64,000 nucleotides of DNA, taken from contig JALEHY010000013.1 of assembly GCA_022770425.1 (NCBI GenBank), positions 34,787 through 98,786 on the forward strand. The letters run 5' to 3'. Shown in pieces: positions 43,727 through 51,652 of this stretch (the stretch's first letter is position 1; each line of letters opens with the position of its first letter). The translations under genes were made by a program, and so were the position numbers. The DNA is from Parvimonas sp. (GTDB lineage: Bacteria > Bacillota > Clostridia > Tissierellales > Peptoniphilaceae). The notes under the pieces are model-generated. The model did no database searches and was not told the origin of the DNA. It was given only the letters and a program-made list of their open reading frames with translations.

Positions 43727-44290
43727 ATGAGTTTAATAGGAAAAAAAATCGAAGAATTTAATGTTCCGGCATACTATGATGGAGATATTATCAATGTAAC
43801 TGATAAAGATTTAGAAGGTAAATGGAGTGTATTTTTCTTTTATCCAGGTGACTTTACATTTGTTTGTCCGACTGAGTTAGAAGATTTAGCATTAAGTTAT
43901 GATAAGTTTAAAGAAATAGGTTGTGAAATCTATTCAGTATCTACTGATTCTGAATTTGTTCATAAAGCTTGGTGGGATGCATCTGAAACAATAAGAAAAA
44001 TTCAATATCCGATGATCTCAGACAGAGCATTAGCACTTTCAGAACAATTTGGAGTTTTGATTGAAGGTGAAGGACAAGCATTAAGAGGAACTTTTGTTGT
44101 AAACCCTCAAGGTGAAATTGTTCTTTACGAAGTAAATGCTAACGGAATTGGTAGAAATGCTAAGGAATTATTGAGAAAAGTTCAAGCTGCTCAATTTGTT
44201 TCAAAGCATGGAGATAAAGTGTGTCCTGCAAGATGGGAACCGGGTGATGAAACTTTAACACCTGGGTTAGACTTAGTAGGTAAATTATAA
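43727..44290 (+). CDS. ahpC: Peroxiredoxin AhpC
   Basis: A 187-residue typical two-Cys peroxiredoxin that reduces hydrogen peroxide and organic hydroperoxides. The peroxidatic Cys is C47 in FTFVCPTE and the resolving Cys is C166 in KVCPARW. Both are normal Cys codons, though selenocysteine replaces the first in some relatives. AAGGAGG lies before the ATG, and TTGTTT (43658) with TATATT (43682) is a possible promoter. No ahpF follows; the TrxB-like protein upstream could serve as reductase, which is inference. Confidence 0.96.
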   Translation: MSLIGKKIEEFNVPAYYDGDIINVTDKDLEGKWSVFFFYPGDFTFVCPTELEDLALSYDKFKEIGCEIYSVSTDSEFVHKAWWDASETIRKIQYPMISDRALALSEQFGVLIEGEGQALRGTFVVNPQGEIVLYEVNANGIGRNAKELLRKVQAAQFVSKHGDKVCPARWEPGDETLTPGLDLVGKL

Positions 44291-44312
44291 TATATAGATG
44301 AAATAACTATTT

Positions 44313-44352
44313 AAAAAACGGCAAACTTTTTCGAGTGAGCCGTTTTTTTATT
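44313..44352 (+). terminator. Terminator of ahpC
   Basis: AAAACGGC and GCCGTTTT stem with a 16-base loop and long T tract. The A run before it makes it usable from both sides. Confidence 0.82.
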
Positions 44353-44363
44353 GAATATAATTA

Positions 44364-44738
44364 TTAGATTATAACAAGTAGTAATCCTGCTAAAAAAATG
44401 AAAAAAGAAATGAAGTACAAGTTTTTAAAGTCTTTAATTGTTACTACATTAGGATTATTGAGTTTAAAAGATATATTTACTTCTCTATTTAAATTTTTTT
44501 TTGAAAATACACCTGCGTAATTTCCTGATTCACTTTCTAATGCTGTTGCGATATAATTTTGATTGTTGTATTCATATTTTACGATGTATGGATAGGCGAT
44601 CATCCCTTTTGTTGATTTAATTCCGTTACCGTAACCAATAATAATTCCTTTAGAGTTTTTTCCAAATAGAATTAGTATCAATTTTTTATATGTTACCAGT
44701 ATTGAAATCATGCAAAAAATAATTCCTAATATTTTCAT
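44364..44738 (-). CDS. Small membrane protein, DUF3592-like
   Basis: A 124-residue protein with a hydrophobic segment at each end (residues 1-27 and about 106-124) and a beta-rich middle (AYPYIVKYEYNNQNYIATALESESGNYAGVF, then VNISFKLNNPNVVTI). This two-helix sandwich with a Tyr/Pro-rich extracytoplasmic domain resembles DUF3592 proteins; no function is known to me. AAGGACT lies before the start on the reverse strand. It is 44 bases from the next reverse gene and probably shares its transcript. Confidence 0.65.
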   Translation of the reverse strand: MKILGIIFCMISILVTYKKLILILFGKNSKGIIIGYGNGIKSTKGMIAYPYIVKYEYNNQNYIATALESESGNYAGVFSKKNLNREVNISFKLNNPNVVTIKDFKNLYFISFFIFLAGLLLVII

Positions 44739-44782
44739 GATAAGTCCTTTTTTAAAATTTTACAATACAAAATAAGTTACTA

Positions 44783-45142
44783 TTATTTATTTTTAAAAAA
44801 TTCAAAAAATTTTAAAAATATAGATTTTTTCTTAAATTCTTTTGTCACATTTTCCCAACTATTAACTGAAATTTTTTCATTATCAAAAAATAGTTTAAAA
44901 TAGTTTTGAATTTTATCAGAATTTTTCGTATAAAGACGATAATGCTCGAAATTTTCAAAATCATATTTTCTATACTCTATCATATATTCATTGTCTATAG
45001 CAAAGACTTGAATATAATTAGAGTCATCAGTATTAGATAATACTAACCATTTATGGTTGCTATACAGTAAATTATTGATAATTTTTTCAATTTCTTCAAT
45101 TTTTGCAGGTTTATTTATTAATTCAGTAGTTATATTTTTCAT
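44783..45142 (-). CDS. Hypothetical 119-residue soluble protein
   Basis: A cytosolic-looking protein rich in Asn, Lys, Glu and aromatic residues, with no signal peptide. The middle has a beta-strand pattern (WLVLSNTDDSNYIQVFAIDNEYMIEYRKYDFENFEHYRLY), and the C-terminus ends in a basic Phe-rich helix. I do not recognise it; the shape recalls small immunity-type or DUF proteins, but nothing in the context supports that. The ribosome site is weak (AGGAT). It is divergent from the selenoprotein gene at 45320 across a 177-base gap. Confidence 0.6.
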   Translation of the reverse strand: MKNITTELINKPAKIEEIEKIINNLLYSNHKWLVLSNTDDSNYIQVFAIDNEYMIEYRKYDFENFEHYRLYTKNSDKIQNYFKLFFDNEKISVNSWENVTKEFKKKSIFLKFFEFFKNK

Positions 45143-45213
45143 TGTAGTATCCTATCGTTAATTAATTTTTAGTTATCTACTTATTATTTATATTATACTA
45201 TTTTTTAAAAATA

Positions 45214-45240
45214 TTTTCCATATTTTAAATTTGTTTTCCA
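45214..45240. repeat. TTTTCCA direct repeat, 20-base period
   Basis: TTTTCCA occurs at 45214-45220 and 45234-45240, two helical turns apart, in the divergent gap before the thioredoxin-like selenoprotein. This could be a binding site; it could also be chance. Confidence 0.3.
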
Positions 45241-45319
45241 AAATTAAATACTAATAATGTTTATCTGTTTTTTATTAGGGTATAAGAGAGAAACATACCA
45301 AATAGGAGGGGAAAAGTGT

Positions 45320-45907
45320 ATGAAAAAGAATAAGTTTTTTGTTTTATTTTCAGTTTTAGCTTTAGTTGTATGTTTATTTGTATATAAACAATTTTCAACT
45401 AAGAATACTAATGAAGTTAAAACAACAGTTGATTCTGCTAATAATAAAACAGCGGAAAACAAAGATAATGCTGAAAATAAAAAAAACAACTCACAAGTTG
45501 AGCCTTTAGAAGCGGATAAAGATATTACTTTTGAAAAATTAAAGGCTTTGGGTAAACCGTTTATTTTAGATTTTAGTCAAGAGCACTGAAGTGCTTGCAA
45601 AGTATTGCATCCAACTTTGGAAAAGTTGTACGAACAATATGGTGATCAAATCACTATCAAATCAGTAGATTTAGCAGTTGCAAGAGATTTTGCGAAAAAT
45701 TACCCTATTAGGGTCACACCTACATTGTTTTTCTTTAAAGCTGACGGAACACCTTTTGTACCGTCTGAAGAATTAGCTAAAGAACTCAACTATGTATCTT
45801 ACAAAAAGAAATCGGATGATACAATTGCTGTTTCCGGTAATGAAGGTGTTGTAAAATATGAGATTTTAGTTAAGGTATTAAAGGAGATGGGGGTAAATGT
45901 TAGATAA
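45320..45907 (+). CDS. Membrane-anchored thioredoxin-like selenoprotein (in-frame UGA = selenocysteine 90)
   Basis: A 195-residue protein with an N-terminal hydrophobic anchor (about residues 6-23), an Asn/Lys/Glu-rich linker (about 28-66) and a thioredoxin fold. TGA at 45587-45589 is codon 90, giving DFSQEHUSACK, a UxxC active site in the place of CxxC; the cis-proline is in RVTPTLFFF. The frame stays open on both sides and resembles thioredoxin throughout, so the TGA is selenocysteine, not a stop. AGGAGGGG precedes the ATG. A hairpin at 45612-45628 is a SECIS candidate. It overlaps the CcdA-like gene by 11 bases; that protein would reduce it across the membrane. Confidence 0.9.
45612..45628 (+). 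promoter_or_regulatory. Candidate bacterial SECIS hairpin in the thioredoxin-like gene
   Basis: CAACTTT (45612-45618), loop GGA and AAAGTTG (45622-45628) form a perfect 7-bp stem. The loop starts with G and is 29 bases after the UGA, within the range described for bacterial SECIS elements. Confidence 0.7.
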
Positions 45908-46589
45908 TTTAGTTAATCTTATTGGTGCAAATTTAAAAACATTTTCTTTGTTTGGGCCAATTTTAGCATTACTTGGAGGGATTTTAACTTCGGTGTCACC
46001 TTGCTCACTTGCTTCTATACCGCTTGTAATAGGGTATATGACTGGAACAAAAGAAAATGATACTAAAAGAGCATTTAAAATGTCGGTTGTGTTTTCACTT
46101 GGAATGGCGATAACTTATACTTCTTTAGGAGTTGCGGCTGCACTTTTAAGTAAAATTTTTAATCAGTCAGGAAGGTGGTTTGATCTTTTTTTAGGAGTAG
46201 TGATGATATTAATGGCACTACAGACTTGGGAGGTTGTAAATGTAATTCCAAGTAAAATTTTAACAAATAAAAGTGGGAAAAAAGGTTATATAGGAGCGTT
46301 GATTGTTGGGATTATGGCAGGACTTTTTTCCAGTCCTTGTTCTACACCGATATTAGTAACGTTGCTTGCGATAGTTGCTGCAAAAGGAAGTTTATTATGG
46401 GGAACATTACTTTTCTTATTGTATTCGATAGGTAATAGTATATTAATCATAGTTGCAGGGACAAGTACCGGTTTTGTTGGAAATATAATGTCTAATAAAG
46501 CATACGGAAAAATATCTGATATTATAAAGATTGTCTTTGGTATTTTTATATTACTTATAGGATTATATTTCTTATATAGAGCATTTTAA
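45897..46589 (+). CDS. ccdA: CcdA/DsbD-like transmembrane thiol reductant transporter
   Basis: A 230-residue protein with six membrane segments in two halves, each with the redox motif of the CcdA family: C36 in SVSPCSLASIP and C148 in SSPCSTPILV. CcdA takes electrons from cytosolic thioredoxin and passes them to thioredoxin-like proteins outside the membrane. Its start lies inside the selenoprotein gene, so the two are translationally coupled and almost surely work together. No cytochrome c maturation genes are near, which argues for protein-thiol reduction at the surface rather than heme attachment. Confidence 0.9.
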   Translation: MLDNLVNLIGANLKTFSLFGPILALLGGILTSVSPCSLASIPLVIGYMTGTKENDTKRAFKMSVVFSLGMAITYTSLGVAAALLSKIFNQSGRWFDLFLGVVMILMALQTWEVVNVIPSKILTNKSGKKGYIGALIVGIMAGLFSSPCSTPILVTLLAIVAAKGSLLWGTLLFLLYSIGNSILIIVAGTSTGFVGNIMSNKAYGKISDIIKIVFGIFILLIGLYFLYRAF

Positions 46590-46622
46590 AAGAGTTTAGT
46601 AAAAACTAAACTCTTTTGTTTT
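46588..46622 (+). terminator. Terminator after the ccdA-like gene
   Basis: AAAAGAGTTTAGT and ACTAAACTCTTTT form a perfect 13-bp stem with an AAAA loop, then GTTTTT. It overlaps the stop codon and the -35 region of the next gene. Confidence 0.92.
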
Positions 46623-46633
46623 TATTAACTATT

Positions 46634-46642
46634 TGTTATAAT
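46634..46642 (+). promoter_or_regulatory. Extended -10 promoter of the HIT gene
   Basis: TGT-TATAAT. The -35 region holds only a weak TTTTGT (46614) inside the terminator hairpin. Transcription should start at about 46649, at the edge of the TA tract. Confidence 0.6.
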
Positions 46643-46651
46643 TGAGTAAAG

Positions 46652-46670
46652 TATATATATATATATATAT
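46652..46670. repeat. (TA)9.5 dinucleotide tract between promoter and start codon
   Basis: Nineteen bases of alternating T and A run from just after the presumed transcription start into the ATG. They make up the whole leader, leaving no Shine-Dalgarno site. Confidence 0.85.
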
Positions 46671-47127
46671 GATTTGTGATAGAAATGAAATGATAAAAAA
46701 TAAAGAAAATATTTATTTTGTAAAGGCGCTTGAAACGGGATATGTAGTTCTTGGAGATATTCAAAAATTTTATGGGTATACCTTATTTTTATATAAAATG
46801 CATAAAAATGAACTTTTTGATTTGGAATTTGAATTTAGGAAAAAATTTTTACATGAAATGACTATTGTTTCAAATGCTGTTTTTAATGTATTTAATTGTG
46901 AAAAGATAAATTATGAATTGCTGGGGAATGGAGACAGTCATTTACATTGGCATTTATTTCCTCGCAGAAAAGGTGATTTGGGTAATTATGGAATTAATGG
47001 CAAAGGTCCTGTTTGGTGGTTACCGTATGAACTTATGTACTCTGATAAATATGTTGTCGGTTTAGATGAACTTGAGAAAATGAAGTCGGTATTGTCTTTG
47101 GAAATTGATAAATTATTAGGAAAATAG
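46669..47127 (+). CDS. HIT family protein (histidine triad nucleotide-binding hydrolase)
   Basis: A 152-residue protein with the histidine triad HLHWHLFPRR (H91, H93, H95). HIT proteins hydrolyse nucleotide phosphoramidates, dinucleoside polyphosphates or aminoacyl-adenylates. The frame runs back to a TTG at 46642, but that codon overlaps the -10 hexamer, so ATG 46669 is the first start that could be transcribed; it gives MICDRNEMIK. There is no ribosome binding site, only the TA tract. The C-terminal half has WWLPYELM, seen in some HIT relatives. The substrate is unknown. Confidence 0.8.
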   Translation: MICDRNEMIKNKENIYFVKALETGYVVLGDIQKFYGYTLFLYKMHKNELFDLEFEFRKKFLHEMTIVSNAVFNVFNCEKINYELLGNGDSHLHWHLFPRRKGDLGNYGINGKGPVWWLPYELMYSDKYVVGLDELEKMKSVLSLEIDKLLGK

Positions 47128-47229
47128 GTTTTATTAAATAAGAGGCACTTTTTATTATGTAAGTACTTTACATTTTTTATAAAAAATTCTATAATAATTG
47201 TTAGTGTTATAATATTTTAGGAGGAAAGT

Positions 47230-47871
47230 ATGAAATTTTTTATTGACACAGCAAATGTGGACGAAATTAAAGAAATTAACCAATGGGGAATTCTTGACGG
47301 AGTTACTACAAATCCATCTTTGATTGCAAAAGAAGGAAGAAATTTTGTAGAAGTAATTACTGAGATAACCTCAATAGTTGACGGTCCTATTTCGGCAGAA
47401 GTTATTAGTTTAAATTCTGATGAAATGATAAAGGAAGCAAGGGAACTTGCTAAAATTAATAAAAATATTGTTATAAAAATTCCGATGACTGAGGAAGGGT
47501 TAAAAGCAGTTAGTATCTTGAGCAAAGAAGGAATAAAAACAAATGTAACTTTGATTTTTTCAGCTACTCAAGCACTTCTTGCTGCAAAGGCAGGTGCAAC
47601 CTATGTAAGTCCGTTTTTAGGTAGACTTGATGATATAAGCTCTGATGGAATGATTTTGATAGAAGATATATTTGATGTATTTACCAATTATGGAATTGAT
47701 ACCGAAATAATAGCTGCATCTGTCAGAACTCCTATGCATGTTTTACAAATTGCAAAATGTGGTGCTGATATAGCAACAGTTCCGTATAAAGTTTTTAAGC
47801 AAATGCTAAAACATCCGCTAACTGATATCGGTATAGAAAAATTCTTAGCTGACTGGGAAACTGTAAAATAA
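47230..47871 (+). CDS. fsa: Transaldolase-like protein / fructose-6-phosphate aldolase
   Basis: A 213-residue member of the short TalC/MipB transaldolase family. The Schiff-base Lys is K83 in VIKIPMT; DTANVDEI and GVTTNPSLI at the N-terminus are also typical. Such proteins are either transaldolases of the pentose phosphate pathway or fructose-6-phosphate aldolases; the Firmicute branch linked to glpX and rho is usually annotated transaldolase. GGAGG lies before the ATG. A promoter TTTACA (47168) with TATAAT (47190) is plausible. It starts the conserved fsa-glpX-rho block. Confidence 0.92.
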   Translation: MKFFIDTANVDEIKEINQWGILDGVTTNPSLIAKEGRNFVEVITEITSIVDGPISAEVISLNSDEMIKEARELAKINKNIVIKIPMTEEGLKAVSILSKEGIKTNVTLIFSATQALLAAKAGATYVSPFLGRLDDISSDGMILIEDIFDVFTNYGIDTEIIAASVRTPMHVLQIAKCGADIATVPYKVFKQMLKHPLTDIGIEKFLADWETVK

Positions 47872-47883
47872 TAGGAGGATATA

Positions 47884-48864
47884 ATGGACAGAAATTTAAC
47901 TTTAAATTTAGTAAGAGTAACTGAGGCTGCTGCAATCAGAGCTTCTTATCTTTTTGGAAGAGGAAATAAAAATGAAGCTGATCAAGCAGCGGTAGATGCT
48001 ATGCGTTCAATGTTTAATGAATTACCTATGGAGGGGACTGTTGTTATAGGAGAGGGAGAAATGGATGAGGCTCCTATGCTATATATTGGAGAAATTGTTG
48101 GTAATGGACAAACTGATGCAGTTAAAGTTGATATAGCAGTTGATCCTGTTGATGGAACTTCTCTTGTAGCAAATGGACTTCCAAACGCTATTGCGGTAGC
48201 AGCTTGTGCTCCTAAAGGTTGTCTGTTACATGCTCCTGATATGTATATGGATAAAATTGCTGCAGGTCCGTTAGCAGTAGATGCGGTACATATAGATTTA
48301 CCGATAGAAATGAATATAAGAAGACTGGCAAAGGCTTTAGGTAAAGATGTAAGTGAAGTTACAGTCAGTATTTTAGATAGAGAAAGACATAGAGATATAA
48401 TAGAAAGAGTTAGAAAACTCGGTGCAAGAATCAAACTTTTTGAAGCAGGAGATATTGCCCAAGCAATAGCAACTTGCATTGAAAATAGCGGATGTGATTT
48501 AATGGTTGGAATTGGAGGAGCTCCTGAAGGCGTTTTAGCTGCTGCTGCTATAAAGGCATTAGGAGGAGTTTTTCAAGGAAGACTTGTTCCATCGAATGAA
48601 GAAGAATTTGAAAGATGTGAAAAAATGGGACTTTCAGACCCTAATAAAGTTTTAGAAATGGATGATTTAGTTAAAGGTGATGAAGTTTTATTTGCAGCTA
48701 CGGGAGTTAGTGATGGGGAATTTTTAGAAGGTGTAAGACATATCGGTAATGATAAGGTTAAGACTTATTCAGTAGTAATGAGAGCGGAAACAGGAACTAT
48801 AAGATTTGTTGAAGCGACTCATAAGATATCTAAAAAGCCTGAATATACAAAAGTAAAAAGATAA
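47884..48864 (+). CDS. glpX: Fructose-1,6-bisphosphatase, class II
   Basis: A 326-residue GlpX-type phosphatase that hydrolyses fructose 1,6-bisphosphate in gluconeogenesis. Metal and substrate motifs are GEGEMDEAP (57-65) and DPVDGTS (87-93), with GIGGAPEGVLAAAA further on. It follows fsa by twelve bases with AGGAGG between and ends two bases before rho. Together with fsa it supplies sugar phosphates when the cell grows on amino acids, consistent with the glycine-fermenting setting. Confidence 0.95.
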   Translation: MDRNLTLNLVRVTEAAAIRASYLFGRGNKNEADQAAVDAMRSMFNELPMEGTVVIGEGEMDEAPMLYIGEIVGNGQTDAVKVDIAVDPVDGTSLVANGLPNAIAVAACAPKGCLLHAPDMYMDKIAAGPLAVDAVHIDLPIEMNIRRLAKALGKDVSEVTVSILDRERHRDIIERVRKLGARIKLFEAGDIAQAIATCIENSGCDLMVGIGGAPEGVLAAAAIKALGGVFQGRLVPSNEEEFERCEKMGLSDPNKVLEMDDLVKGDEVLFAATGVSDGEFLEGVRHIGNDKVKTYSVVMRAETGTIRFVEATHKISKKPEYTKVKR

Positions 48865-48866
48865 TT

Positions 48867-50189
48867 ATGAATTTAGAATTATTAAAAAGTAAATATTTAG
48901 ACGAATTAAAAACGATAGCTAAGTCTTACGGTATTGCAAATATTTCAAAATATAAAAAAGATGAACTTATAAATGAAATTTTAAAAATATCCAATAGTGT
49001 TGAAAATGTTGTAGAAGAAAATTATCAAGATAAAGATCTTCGTTCCGAAAATGAAAGTTTTGAGAGTAAAGAACAGGTTTCTTTACAAGTTTGTGGAATC
49101 ATAGATATTACTCCTGACGGATATGGATTTTTAAGATCCAACGGATATGATTCCGGAGAGGATGATACTTATGTTTCTCCTACACAGATAAGAAGATTTA
49201 GATTGAAAAAAGGAGATAAAATATTAGGACTTACACGGGATAGAAAAGAGACCGAAAAATTTTCACCACTTATTTTTATCAATGAAATAAATGATATAAA
49301 AGTTTCAAACTTAAGATTAAGAAAAGATTTTGATGATTTAATTCCTGTTTATCCTAATGAAAAATATGTTCTTGAAAATAATAAAGACGAAGTTTCAACA
49401 AGAATAATTGATTTTATGGTTCCCATAGGTAAGGGTCAAAGAGCTTTGATAGTTGCTCCTCCAAAAGCGGGAAAAACAAGTTTACTTCGTTCTATTTTGA
49501 GAGGAATTGAAATAAATTATCCAAAATCTAAAATATTTGTTTTATTGATTGATGAAAGACCCGAAGAAGTTACAGAAATGAAAAAATTTACAAAAGCTGA
49601 AGTAATAGCATCAACTTTTGACGAACTTCCTCAAAATCATATTAGGCTTTCAGAATTTGTCTTGGAAAGGGCAAAGAGGTTGGTTGAAATTGGAGAAGAT
49701 GTAGTTATATTAGTGGATAGTATAACAAGACTTTCCCGTGCTTATAATGTAAATACTCCATCATCAGGAAAAACTTTAACAGGGGGACTTGATCCATTTG
49801 CATTACATAAACCAAAGAGATTTTTTGGTTCTGCAAGAAATGTTGAAAATGGGGGAAGTCTCACAATAATTGCAACTACTCTTGTCGATACAGGAAGCAA
49901 GATGGATGATATGATTTATGAAGAATTTAAAGGTACAGGAAATATGGAAATTCACTTAAGTAGAAGACTTTCTGAACTTAGAATTTTTCCGGCAATCGAC
50001 ATCTATAAATCAGGTACAAGAAAAGAAAATTTGCTTTTGAACGAAACTGAAATAGAAGTGTCAGAGATGATTAGAAGAAAGCTGTCCAATACAAATACTA
50101 ATGAAATAACAGAAATAATAATCAAAAATTTAAAAAGAACAGACAGTAATAAAGAATTTTATGATGTTATATTAAAAAATAAAATATAA
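48867..50189 (+). CDS. rho: Transcription termination factor Rho
   Basis: A 440-residue hexameric RNA helicase. An N-terminal Rho-N helical region (1-45) is followed by a short acidic linker, the cold-shock-like RNA-binding domain (GIIDITPDGYGFLRS about 77-91) and the ATPase with Walker A APPKAGKT (197-204) and Walker B VILVDSITRLSRAYN. Only two bases separate it from glpX, and no AGGAGG is visible, so coupling with glpX is likely. The rpmE gene that often follows rho is absent. Confidence 0.96.
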   Translation: MNLELLKSKYLDELKTIAKSYGIANISKYKKDELINEILKISNSVENVVEENYQDKDLRSENESFESKEQVSLQVCGIIDITPDGYGFLRSNGYDSGEDDTYVSPTQIRRFRLKKGDKILGLTRDRKETEKFSPLIFINEINDIKVSNLRLRKDFDDLIPVYPNEKYVLENNKDEVSTRIIDFMVPIGKGQRALIVAPPKAGKTSLLRSILRGIEINYPKSKIFVLLIDERPEEVTEMKKFTKAEVIASTFDELPQNHIRLSEFVLERAKRLVEIGEDVVILVDSITRLSRAYNVNTPSSGKTLTGGLDPFALHKPKRFFGSARNVENGGSLTIIATTLVDTGSKMDDMIYEEFKGTGNMEIHLSRRLSELRIFPAIDIYKSGTRKENLLLNETEIEVSEMIRRKLSNTNTNEITEIIIKNLKRTDSNKEFYDVILKNKI

Positions 50190-50229
50190 TTTATTTTAAA
50201 ATTTAATCTGATGATTTATTAATAATTTT

Positions 50230-50262
50230 TAAAGAGTGATGTTTATCACTCTTTTATTTTGC
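50230..50262 (+). terminator. Terminator of fsa-glpX-rho
   Basis: AAGAGTGAT and ATCACTCTT stem with a GTTT loop and T-rich tail. Confidence 0.88.
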
Positions 50263-50278
50263 TTTTTAACAAAAGTTT

Positions 50279-50306
50279 TTGCACAATATTCAAAATATGA
50301 TATAAT
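50279..50306 (+). promoter_or_regulatory. Promoter of the 50334-prmC group
   Basis: TTGCAC (50279), 16-bp spacer, TATAAT (50301-50306) with TGA before it. Confidence 0.78.
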
Positions 50307-50333
50307 ATTACTTAGAGGTGTTTATATTAAATT

Positions 50334-50825
50334 ATGAAAAATAAAAAAATAGGTATTCTTATTGCGATTTTAATATATATTTTAGGTATCGGTATTATTT
50401 TTGTTCAGTCAAAAATTGAAGCAGATAAGATTACAAAAGAGAGAGAAAAATTTTATATTGTAATGGATACAAATAAAAAAGATGTTTTGAAGATAGAAAA
50501 AAAGTATTTTAATTCGTCATCAATAAACAAAATGAAAATTATAAAAACGGGTGATGATAAGATTTACAGTATCGAAGATAAGAAACTCATGGAAGATATT
50601 ATGGATAAGATGGACTTTTTAAAGTTTGTTTCGGATTCTTCTCTTAATATGTCAACAGAGGACATAACTTTTGAAATTGTAACTGAGAGTAATGTTTTGA
50701 GTATTACAATGTCACAAGAAAATAAAGTTGCAACTTTAAAGTATAATGATTCTACCTTGCTTGTTACAGTTACTGATGAGTTTTATGATATGATTTATAG
50801 TATATATGACAAAGTTAAAAGTTAG
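50334..50825 (+). CDS. Membrane-anchored hypothetical protein
   Basis: A 163-residue protein with one N-terminal membrane segment (residues 7-25) and an extracytoplasmic domain rich in Lys, Asp, Ser and Ile (KIIKTGDDKIYSIEDKKLMEDIMDKMDFLKF). No catalytic motif or family is recognised. The nearest ribosome-like site (GAGGTG) is 14 bases from the ATG, longer than usual. It shares a promoter with prmC, which starts eleven bases after its stop. Confidence 0.7.
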   Translation: MKNKKIGILIAILIYILGIGIIFVQSKIEADKITKEREKFYIVMDTNKKDVLKIEKKYFNSSSINKMKIIKTGDDKIYSIEDKKLMEDIMDKMDFLKFVSDSSLNMSTEDITFEIVTESNVLSITMSQENKVATLKYNDSTLLVTVTDEFYDMIYSIYDKVKS

Positions 50826-50836
50826 AGAGATTTATT

Positions 50837-51652
50837 ATGATTATAAAAGAATTGATTGATAAATTTGGAGATGAAAGTGAAAATTGGCTTATTTTGGAAT
50901 TTTTGACAAAAAGAAAGATAAATGAATTGAAACTAAATTATTTGTTAAATATTGATGATATTTATAATGAATTTTTAGATATTAAACATATGCGGGAAAA
51001 GTCTTATCCTCTTCAATATATATTCGGTAAATGGGAGTTTTACGGGTTGGAATTATTGGTTGATGAGTCAGCACTTATTCCTCGATTTGAAACGGAAATT
51101 TTAGTTGATGAAATTTTAAATCTTAATTGTAAAAAAGAAAGAATTTTAGATATAGGCTGTGGGAGTGGAGCTATTTCATTAGCGCTTGCAGAAAATTTAC
51201 AATTTTCAAAGGTTTTTGGAATTGATATAAGTGAAAAAGCAGTAGAGTTGTCCAAAAAGAATAAAAAAAAATTAGGTACTAGAAATGTAAAGTTTATACT
51301 CAGTGATATGTTTTCGAATCTTGATGAGAAAAAATTTGATATAATTGTTTCTAATCCTCCATATATTGATAAAGAAGATATGAAAACTTTGGCTAAAGAA
51401 CTTTCTTTTGAACCGCAAAATGCACTTTATGGCGGTGAAGATGGGTTATATTTTTATAGAGAGATAATAAAAAAAGCAAATGATTACTTGAACGAATCGG
51501 GAATAATTGCTTTTGAAATAGGATATAATCAAAATGATGCAGTTTGTGATTTATTAAAAAATGAAAATTTCGATATAATTCTAACTAAAAAAGATTTTTC
51601 TGGGTTTGATAGAATTATTATTGCTAAAAAAGGAGTGATGAGTGTTGATTAG
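50837..51652 (+). CDS. prmC: Peptide chain release factor N5-glutamine methyltransferase
   Basis: A 271-residue SAM-dependent methyltransferase that modifies the Gln of the GGQ motif in release factors. The SAM site is DIGCGSG (105-111) and the substrate-Gln motif is NPPY (173-176). FGKWEFYGLELLVDESALIPRFETE in the first third matches the PrmC linker. Its usual neighbour prfA lies downstream but separated by two chromate-transporter genes. The stop overlaps the start of the first of these. Confidence 0.93.
   Translation: MIIKELIDKFGDESENWLILEFLTKRKINELKLNYLLNIDDIYNEFLDIKHMREKSYPLQYIFGKWEFYGLELLVDESALIPRFETEILVDEILNLNCKKERILDIGCGSGAISLALAENLQFSKVFGIDISEKAVELSKKNKKKLGTRNVKFILSDMFSNLDEKKFDIIVSNPPYIDKEDMKTLAKELSFEPQNALYGGEDGLYFYREIIKKANDYLNESGIIAFEIGYNQNDAVCDLLKNENFDIILTKKDFSGFDRIIIAKKGVMSVD

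Noticed and set aside
43727..44290. Selenocysteine peroxiredoxin
   Set aside because: Both redox positions (C47, C166) are Cys codons.
46642..46668. TTG start at 46642 for the HIT protein
   Set aside because: The codon overlaps the -10 hexamer, so it would not be in the transcript; the encoded extension is only the translated TA tract.
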